A program made the position numbers and the translations under genes. Below the pieces are notes generated by a model. The model was not told the DNA's origin. It did not search any database and saw only the letters and a list, made by a program, of their open reading frames with translations. From positions 992,001 to 1,056,000 of the forward strand of contig VWND01000001.1 of NCBI GenBank assembly GCA_009599575.1: DNA of 64,000 bases, read 5' to 3'. This DNA comes from Blumeriella jaapii (lineage: Eukaryota; Ascomycota; Leotiomycetes; Helotiales; Drepanopezizaceae). Shown piece after piece: positions 58,017 to 64,000 of the stretch; the stretch's first letter is position 1, and each line of letters opens with the position of its first letter.

Positions 58017-58190
58017 TGTGAGGGGATAAGACGTCAGTTTGTTGGTCACGTGGTCCGAAAGTCACGTTGTTATTACGTAACATCGGAGCCCGCACATATT
58101 GTATTTTAGACTTCGCGGCACCTCTAACTTAGAAACCCCGTAGTCAATGCAATTCATTTACGAACCTTCTGCTCGTTCGCACCCCTGACA
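58017..58190 (+). repeat. Element A 3' LTR
   Basis: 174 bp, the same length as the 5' copy. Here the outer (right) half is the clean one, ending GCACCCCTGACA, and the inner half carries G-to-A/C-to-T changes. A purine-rich run just upstream (about 57990-58011) is a candidate polypurine tract for plus-strand priming. Confidence 0.95.
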
Positions 58191-58360
58191 GAATACCGCA
58201 GGGGCAGGGCAGCCAGAAGGTGGATGCGAATTTGGACATTCCCTTGCGTAGACCGGGCACGGCTACGGAAGCGGCTAGCTCGATTCTGGCTGTGGCTAGT
58301 CCGTTGTTTAGTTACATCACTGGGCAGGTACTTATGGTCACTGGAGGACGGAATATGTAG
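58191..58360 (+). pseudogene. SDR gene, 3' part after the 52-kb insertion
   Basis: The first five bases (58191-58195) are the second copy of the GAATA target duplication. From 58196 the frame continues exactly from codon 233 at 6179 and ends at TAG 58358-58360. It encodes the typical SDR C-terminus, including ITGQVLMVTGG, the last core strand and glycine pair. The summed exon length with the insertion removed is 864 nt, i.e. 287 codons plus stop. There are no stops or RIP-like changes in it. It is separated from any promoter by 52 kb of repeats and is presumably not expressed as part of the SDR. Confidence 0.9.
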
Positions 58361-60704
58361 GATATTTATCTAAACTCTAACATTGATGATTCAAGGTTGT
58401 GCCCATGGAATTCGCTTGTGGAATTTATGGCTCTATTGCGCGGGTGATGGAGATCGCGGTACGCGCTTTCTGCTACTAGATGCTCTGGACAATTGGCTAT
58501 GTGCACATGTGAAATATTCAACGTTTGCTCTCAGGGAGATGAAGGACCGTATGAAAACCATGAAGATCATGAAGAAGAAGAGCTGAGAACCAAGCCAGCT
58601 GCTGCACAAGACCATAAGCCTGTATCTCCAACATGGCTCCTTTGGAATTTAATACTGATTTTTTCTTCGAGATAGGCGAGCTTTTGTTTACTTGACATAC
58701 AGCGCACATGCCCGCCCGGTCAGCGCCCCGAGCTTCATCACAAGTCTATGGGAATATTGGTTTGCCCCCGACGTAGAATTTATAGAATCGAATCTCGCAC
58801 ACCGCATTGTCGGGAAACGAGCTCTATCAGCAGCTTGTCGAAACGGACTTCCGCTCGGAGATAACTTGCGCCACCTCACAAGTACAATAAGAAATCTGGA
58901 TCTGACCATTTCTATTTCTCGCTCATGCAAAGCTGATAGAACATACTGGCTGCGAGGAAAAGAGTGCTGTTGATTGGAACTTGGGGGACTGGACTGGCAT
59001 TTGTCAGATAAGCTTTCTCGAGGAGTTTCTTTGCGGTTGTGAAGCTCGGTCTGTTGGCTGGGGCTTCGAATGTGACGGTGACAATAAAGTACGGGTTTCT
59101 CGTTCATTTTTTGGATACTTCGAACTGGGTTGATGACTGGGTAGTCGGACGATTTTATTAGAGGACATTCAGAGGAAGAAAGTGCGTTGACCGCTCGCAG
59201 AGACAGCTGTCTCTCAACTTAACTTTTCGGACATCACTCATGTGCATTTCTTCTTCTTCCAGCCAGTTTCATGGTTGCGAGTATTACTGGGCCAGGTGTG
59301 TTTTCTCAGGTATCTTTTGGACTCCGAGACTATTTAATTAATTACAAGTGATAGGAACCTGGTTGGCCGAGCCAGTGATTACTTTTCCCAGCCTGTTTGC
59401 TTCCGGGTCCTGGCTAGCCGCTTTCCCTTACGCTCTCCCTTTGCTGCCTCGATGCTGCTCATCGGTGTATTTGTATGGGATGATTGGGGTTGTGTGGTGG
59501 GGAATGGCAGTTGTTGCGGTGTTGGGTGGGTAGCGAGTTTGTTCGTTTGGAAGAAGCCTGTGTTGGGTAAACATGGGGCACAGCATGAATTCATAGGTAT
59601 TGCCAGGTCTCAAGTCATATTGGACGGTTAGGAGTATAAGCAAATTGTACGTACAGTTGATTTTCCATGAATAAAAATACCTTACTATCTTTGCTTCGAA
59701 TTGCTTCGGGACCATCCCTAGCATGACAATGGCTTAGACAGTTCACGCTGCATTCTTGAAAGATACAGGCAGAATTCCGAATAGCAAGAAATGTTGTCTG
59801 ATAGCAAAGGAGAAATTAACATCGACATAGTCTGTTTGATTAGGCCGTATCTTGTCTCGGGCTTCGAGAATCGATTTTGATCTACCGAGGATGTTTCGAT
59901 TAATCACGTGATATTGCTCCCTTCCCAAATCACGAAGCTGGTCGTGAAGCTAATTTCTTAGTCGTACATATATGTACCATAAACTTCGATAGTAATTTTC
60001 TATACTTTGACTGAAATCAAATCCTCCTTCATGTTTCAAGAGTTAAGGGCACGTGTGCGCTCACCCTCGCTTAGATCGTGTACACAAACATCACTCCCTG
60101 GGTGGGTGGGTATATCCTATCGTTACGGCAGCGGACTACTATGAATGTCATGGTACTGATCCATGTATATATTAATACCCTGCAAAGTCACCTTATCCTC
60201 TTGATACAAAGAGCAAATTGTTCTCCAATTCTCTGCCATTCCCATCATCTCGCTTACGCGTTTACTTTCTCGAAAATGAAAGCAGTCCCGACATAGCTGC
60301 TGCACAAGGCCACTCCAGTCATATATGTATGCCTCAGAATCCTAACTAATCATGACTTGGGTCTACAACATGCGTAATTCTAGCCTAGAGTTGATTTTTG
60401 AAGGCTCGTCCTTACATTACTGCGAAGTTCTTAGTTCACAAGGCCTATTCAATGTACCACATAACACAGGGAGCAATCGCGACTCATCGATAGGTCTGTT
60501 CTCACGAGTTTAAGTAAAGACAAGTGGATCATGAGAACCCTTGGTCATATTAATCAAACCCAAACAAGAAAGCAAAGCAGACCGAACCCGGATGTGGACG
60601 TCGGGAATCGTGAACGCTGACAGGGCCAACCAACCCATCGCAAGATCATTGTCGGCCAGGTGCCCACCGCTTTTCCATATTAACAGACTGAAAATGAACA
60701 TTTT
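58361..60704. other. Intergenic region right of the SDR, no confident gene
   Basis: 2.3 kb of normal-composition DNA without a recognisable gene. One minus-strand frame at 59103-58912 has coding-like codon use (see separate entry). TCACGTGA occurs at about 59905-59912. No RIP signature, showing that RIP stopped at the element's edge on this side too. Confidence 0.5.
58912..59103 (-). CDS. Possible small exon or gene fragment, 63 codons
   Basis: A minus-strand frame, opened just after a TGA at 59106-59104 and closed by TAG at 58914-58912, with C- or G-ending codons typical of the neighbouring real genes. It begins PYFIVTVTFEAPANRPSF and ends SMFYQLCMSEK. No start codon lies in this frame, so if real it is a terminal exon or a relic. 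I recognise no family, and the other frames of the same DNA give implausible sequences. Confidence 0.25.
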   Translation of the reverse strand, partial: TRNPYFIVTVTFEAPANRPSFTTAKKLLEKAYLTNASPVPQVPINSTLFLAASMFYQLCMSEK

Positions 60705-61829
60705 TCATCGCCACTCAGCTCCCCACTCCTCTTCTGCAACATCATCCTCTGCCTCCGCCTCCAAAATCTCCTTCCTTCTGATATCCTCTCTCTTCTCATT
60801 TAATTTCTTTTCCAACTCCGCATTCTTCACTCTCGCCGCTTTGTCCCAATCTGCTTTATCATCCTTGCTTCTCTTAACCCTCATCAGGGCAGGTTTTCCA
60901 GCACGGATCCTCAAACGATTCAACGCCTCCTGCTCCGTGAATGTAAGATGCACATTTTTCTTTATCTTGCCCTTGACATTTGTGGCCCCTTTATCTGCGT
61001 TGACAAATCCACCCAGTCGCTTCATCTTGCCATAGTCTGGGCGGACCTGATGCAGTTCATCCTCTGTCATCTGCACAAACTCTTTGCCGTAGTAGTAGCT
61101 GGCTCGGCCATTGTATTTGATACGACCGTTCGCATAGCGCTCAACTTCTGGGGGTTTCTCGGGATATGGAGTGTCGTCGCATTCGATTGACTGTAATAGG
61201 CCTGGGATTTTTGTGGGACGAGCTCTGAGAGGGCTGAGAGGGACGCAGCGCGGGGGAGACGCAACTGGTTCAGGAGTGGGCGAGAGGAGATCTGGGTAAT
61301 CGCTATAGCTTCGAGGCTCGAAATGCTGGGAGGCATTCGAGTCGAAACTATGTACTTTTGTTTGGAAAGGGCGAGCGTCTTCTCCGAAGTTGTAGGCTGC
61401 GTGCGCAGAGCGTGCAGAAGCTGCTGGGTAGTTGGCATAGGGTGTAGCTTCACTGGCAAAGTGGCGGAAATCATATTGCTCTGGAGGCATGGTAGCTTGA
61501 GTAGAGGCGTCATAAGTCTGTTGGATGTCTTGCGCGAGGACGATCGAGGTGGCTGCTCCAGCTGCAGGTTGCGGGTTCCAAAGCGCAATCTGATATGGAG
61601 TATTGGTCACAGCGGTCCAAGTCGAAGAAAAAGACGGTCCAGATCTGCTTGTAGAATCAAACATGGTAGAATTGGAAGTGTCTTTTGCGCCAAAGTAGTA
61701 AGCTGCTAGTCTGGAGGAGGCTGGCCCTTTGGGATCATGGTGGAAAGCTTTGTCGGACAGCCTGGTCGGCGATGGCATGCGAGGTCTCATATCAAAACTA
61801 TTTTGATCTTCGTGAACTGGTAAAGCCAT
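60705..61829 (-). CDS. Hypothetical fungal protein with basic, coiled-coil C-terminus
   Basis: Single-exon frame of 374 aa from ATG 61829 to stop 60705. The first 200 residues are Ser/Pro/Ala/Tyr-rich and probably disordered (for example SPTRLSDKAFHHDP). A more ordered segment of about residues 225-270 carries the GRASYYYGKEFVQMTEDELHQV region. Residues 280-355 are Lys-rich with heptad-like helices (KNAELEKKLNEKREDIRRKE), and the tail is acidic with Trp (EEEWGAEWR). I do not recognise a family; no enzymatic motif is seen. The gene is intact, unaffected by RIP, and transcribed away from the 2EXR gene. Confidence 0.7.
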   Translation of the reverse strand: MALPVHEDQNSFDMRPRMPSPTRLSDKAFHHDPKGPASSRLAAYYFGAKDTSNSTMFDSTSRSGPSFSSTWTAVTNTPYQIALWNPQPAAGAATSIVLAQDIQQTYDASTQATMPPEQYDFRHFASEATPYANYPAASARSAHAAYNFGEDARPFQTKVHSFDSNASQHFEPRSYSDYPDLLSPTPEPVASPPRCVPLSPLRARPTKIPGLLQSIECDDTPYPEKPPEVERYANGRIKYNGRASYYYGKEFVQMTEDELHQVRPDYGKMKRLGGFVNADKGATNVKGKIKKNVHLTFTEQEALNRLRIRAGKPALMRVKRSKDDKADWDKAARVKNAELEKKLNEKREDIRRKEILEAEAEDDVAEEEWGAEWR

Positions 61830-62836
61830 GGTTTTGATCTGTTTGACGTAGGGTCTCTGGTTCTCGTGAACTGTTAGTTTACGGAACGACTCTCTGCGAG
61901 ATGGAGGCGTTCACAAAATGAGAGGCGGTGTCAACTGCGGGAAACTTACTAGTAGCTTTGTTTTGATATTTTCTGTCGTGCAGAGTTGGAGGGTCTTGGG
62001 GAGCTTTTATGTGGTGTAGGTGAACTACGCAGAGTACACTTGAGATTTGTGTTGCATTGTGTAAAGCCTCCACCGTAAGGATAAAGAGCGGAAGACTTTG
62101 TATTACATAATCGAGAAAAAATGGTAGGTGCCCCGACATTGTTTAGGTGCTCCAACGAACGAGATAAACACTATGAACGCCTGCAATTGCGCAACATTTA
62201 TTCCTTCGTTTGTATAGGTTATGCACTGTTGAAATTCGATACAAGGTCTTTATAAAAGTCTGAGAAAAATGAAAATTATAAGCCCATTCGTTTTAAAAGT
62301 CATACCTACCTAACACGGCGCTAAGCACGATATAACAAGCTGGTACCTGATGGAAGTCACGATCTAGGCTACCGCCTAGTGTAGTCAACCTAGTCAATCT
62401 CCGCTCTTCCCTTCCAAGACACACCTCTTCCCACCTCTCTCATACTTATTTGCACCGTAGGTTTATCGACCGCCGATTAGCACTAACTCACCCGTTCGTT
62501 ACCGGATCCCCTGGAAGGGTATACCACAGGAGACCTAGGTCTTACGCATGATAGCTATGCAAAGTATCAGCGGCCGCCCGATTCAACTTCTCTGGGTGCT
62601 ATTGGACCATTTTCTTCCGAAATGAAGCTCTCAAAGCAAAACAACTACTTGACCAAAAGAAAACCAACCTGCTGGGCGTCAACACAACCACCAACGAATA
62701 ATCACTACTCGGTCCTTGTTCCTCTTCTAAAAGTCTGTCTATAGATCTCAAGCTGCTCTTCTGCTTGCTCGCGTGCTTCAAGGTTACCTCATCTTACTGG
62801 ATTCCACACCAGGTCCTTACCTCTCACTTTGGAAGT
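61830..62836. promoter_or_regulatory. Divergent intergenic region between hypothetical gene and 2EXR gene
   Basis: About 1 kb separating two divergently read starts, so it should contain both promoters and leaders. A pyrimidine-rich segment near 62400-62450 is typical of fungal promoters upstream of the plus-strand gene. No specific sites were assigned and no gene is supported in it. Confidence 0.45.
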
Positions 62837-63584
62837 ATGGATGCCTGTAAATACTCTGGACGTGCGGAATTGTTCTTCGAGAACATCCTCTCAGATCCCG
62901 AGGTTTCGGGACAACCCAGGTCGTCCACTACCATTCCCCTTCTCCTCACCGCCAAGTTCATCACTCTAGCAGACGGTCCTGCTCTTTCACATCTTGACGC
63001 ATTTCCTAAATTCTCCCGGCTTCCCCTGGAACTGAGAACAAAGATCTGGTAAGTATGTTCTGGAACTGAGGACTAGGCTGCTCTAATTCGGAGAGTTATA
63101 GCTGTTTCCAAGATGACGAATGCGGCGATGGATGCTAACATGTCTAAATAGGATACGCGCTCTTCCCGCAGCAAGGGTTCTACACCTCAGGATCCTCCTT
63201 CCGGAATGTGATGCAGATCGCTCAAATTTTATCAAAGTTGAAGCCGGGTGTCACAATGTCGCATTCTCCTTCTGTCTTATCATGGTGAACAAAGAATCCC
63301 GAGAGGTTTGTCGGACAGCAATACACATTTTTCAAAAGACTGTTGCACTACAACACAAAGAGCAGCCAGGGATACTCGGGGACCAGGTACGGAGCGTTCT
63401 ATCACGCGGATACAACGATCTCAAAAACCACATCTTGCATGTAGATCTCGTAAGCATAGAGAATCTTCTTCGCTATGACCGGTTGAGTCTTGTTTTAAGT
63501 GAACTGGAAAATATCGCAATCTTACCTACTCACCCTACCCCGAGGAACACTTCACCGACAATCTTTACATATCGACGTCTTTGA
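62837..63584 (+). CDS. 2EXR-domain (F-box-like) protein, two exons, C-terminus uncertain
   Basis: Start ATG 62837 (MDACKYSGRAELFF). Exon 1 is 62837-63048, the intron 63049-63151 (GTAAGT..TAG), exon 2 63152 to a stop at 63582-63584; product 214 aa. Residues 56-71 read FPKFSRLPLELRTKIW, the start of the 2EXR fold common in fungal proteins; after the splice the frame reads IRALPAARVLHLRI. The body continues with VNKESREVC and NLLRYDRLSLVLSELENI, where 2EXR proteins have their helix-strand repeats. Such proteins are lineage-expanded in Leotiomycetes and others, function unknown. The last 20 codons may be in the wrong frame if a further intron exists, and the gene may extend to the right. Confidence 0.65.
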
Positions 63585-64000
63585 CTCCGTCAATTTTGGC
63601 TAGCTCAAGAGGCAGATCATGGTCATCGGTCACAACGTCAAGTTGTTGCACTGACGTATTTCAATTGACTCATCCTTGATCAATTCTACCACGCTTTCAA
63701 TAATCAGCGACACTTTGTTAGCGCCCGCAGAAGAAACAGAGGAGACATCACCAAGAGGACGTTCCTCCACTTGGGAAAAAAAAATCGGTCCGTCAAACAG
63801 AAAAAATCTGGGACGTTTGTGCAAGGTTACCGGCAGGGCAATGGCGCCTTCAAATCTCGACGCTTACGAATGAGCTGGACTCGGTTTCAAACACCGAATT
63901 CTTCCGCAATGAGATGCGCCGTATCGCTGCTCTCGCTTACTTCTCCAGGAGCGCTCCTCAGACACCGCCTTTACCTGCCATGCCCCCGCAGGAGTCACGA
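63585..64000 (+). other. Right edge: possible further exon
   Basis: From about 63800 to the window end one plus-strand frame looks coding (IWDVCARLPAGQWRLQI, then TEFFRNEMRRIAALAYFS). It is open at the window edge and could be a later exon of the 2EXR gene or the start of another gene. Before 63800 nothing is supported. Confidence 0.3.

Larger units (their letters stand above)
6180..58190 (+). mobile_element. Element A: Ty3/gypsy retrotransposon hosting six further insertions
   Basis: The outermost insertion: 174-bp LTRs (6180-6353 and 58017-58190) begin TGTGAGG and end TGACA, and the 5-bp duplication GAATA lies on both sides (6175-6179, 58191-58195). Its own sequence is split into four pieces: 6354-8736, 15207-15612, 40746-41075 and 55467-58016, about 6.0 kb in all with the LTRs. 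Order of domains on the plus strand is gag, protease, reverse transcriptase, RNase H, integrase, i.e. Ty3/gypsy order. The pieces join precisely at guest TSDs: after FESLVMLFGL (left) the 330-bp middle piece carries the RT active site, and LGFANFYRRF follows at 55467. It is heavily RIP-mutated and dead. Confidence 0.95.

Noticed and set aside
6180..58190. AT-rich, RIP-mutated, transposon-filled block as a centromere
   Set aside because: Fungal centromeres can look like this, but the block is a single traceable insertion in a gene, only 52 kb, with clean genes at both edges and all content explained by seven retrotransposon copies.
61067..61588. 173-codon minus-strand frame overlapping the hypothetical gene at 60705-61829
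   Set aside because: It is a shifted-frame shadow of the longer 374-codon frame, with a less natural composition.

Overview
The window reads as nuclear DNA of a filamentous ascomycete (Pezizomycotina; the class cannot be fixed from sequence alone). The evidence is short GT..AG introns of about 50-110 nt, compact genes with fungal protein families, and a large AT-rich block whose mutations are those of repeat-induced point mutation (RIP): transitions, many TAA/TAG stops made from CAA/CAG, and loss of CpA/TpG while CpG persists.

Layout. Positions 1-6179 are ordinary gene-bearing sequence: a CSN8/PSMD8/eIF3K-like protein (2607-3572, minus), a divergently transcribed PAQR/haemolysin-III membrane protein (3858-4885, plus), and the first four exons of a short-chain dehydrogenase/reductase (SDR, from 5261). 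Positions 6180-58190 are one 52-kb insertion inside the last SDR exon. Positions 58191-64000 hold the last 54 codons of the SDR, a quiet intergenic stretch, a hypothetical protein (60705-61829, minus) and a 2EXR-type (F-box-like) protein (62837-63584, plus).

The 52-kb insertion resolves completely, by LTR pairs and target-site duplications (TSDs), into seven nested LTR retrotransposon copies of six families. Element A (Ty3/gypsy, plus, 174-bp LTRs, TSD GAATA) landed in the SDR. Inside A sit B (8737-15206, Ty3/gypsy, plus, TSD ATAAA), C1 (15613-40745, Ty3/gypsy, minus, TSD TTTAT) and C2 (41076-55466, same family as C1, plus, TSD TTAGG/TTAAA). C1 is split by E (18545-37170, Ty3/gypsy, minus, TSD TTCGC), and E is split by F (22035-33296, Ty3/gypsy, minus, TSD GTAT). 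The 5' LTR of C2 is split by D (41146-49042, Ty1/copia, plus, TSD ATAGT). Without its guests A is about 6.0 kb, C about 6.5 kb, E about 7.4 kb; F is 11.3 kb and D 7.9 kb. All pol genes carry RIP stops and none can be translated intact.

The most unusual content is extra coding capacity between pol and the 3' LTR in three of the six families: F carries a roughly 1,080-codon sense ORF of unknown function (22437-25690), D carries an antisense ORF with a Cys-rich motif (47440-48517), and E carries an antisense Ala-rich ORF (19441-20010). Other notable points are a half-tRNA-iMet primer site in D, the palindrome CACGTG in the LTRs of four families, and a RIP boundary that stops inside the outer LTRs so that the flanking SDR exons are clean. 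Removing the insertion and one TSD restores an exact 287-codon SDR frame.
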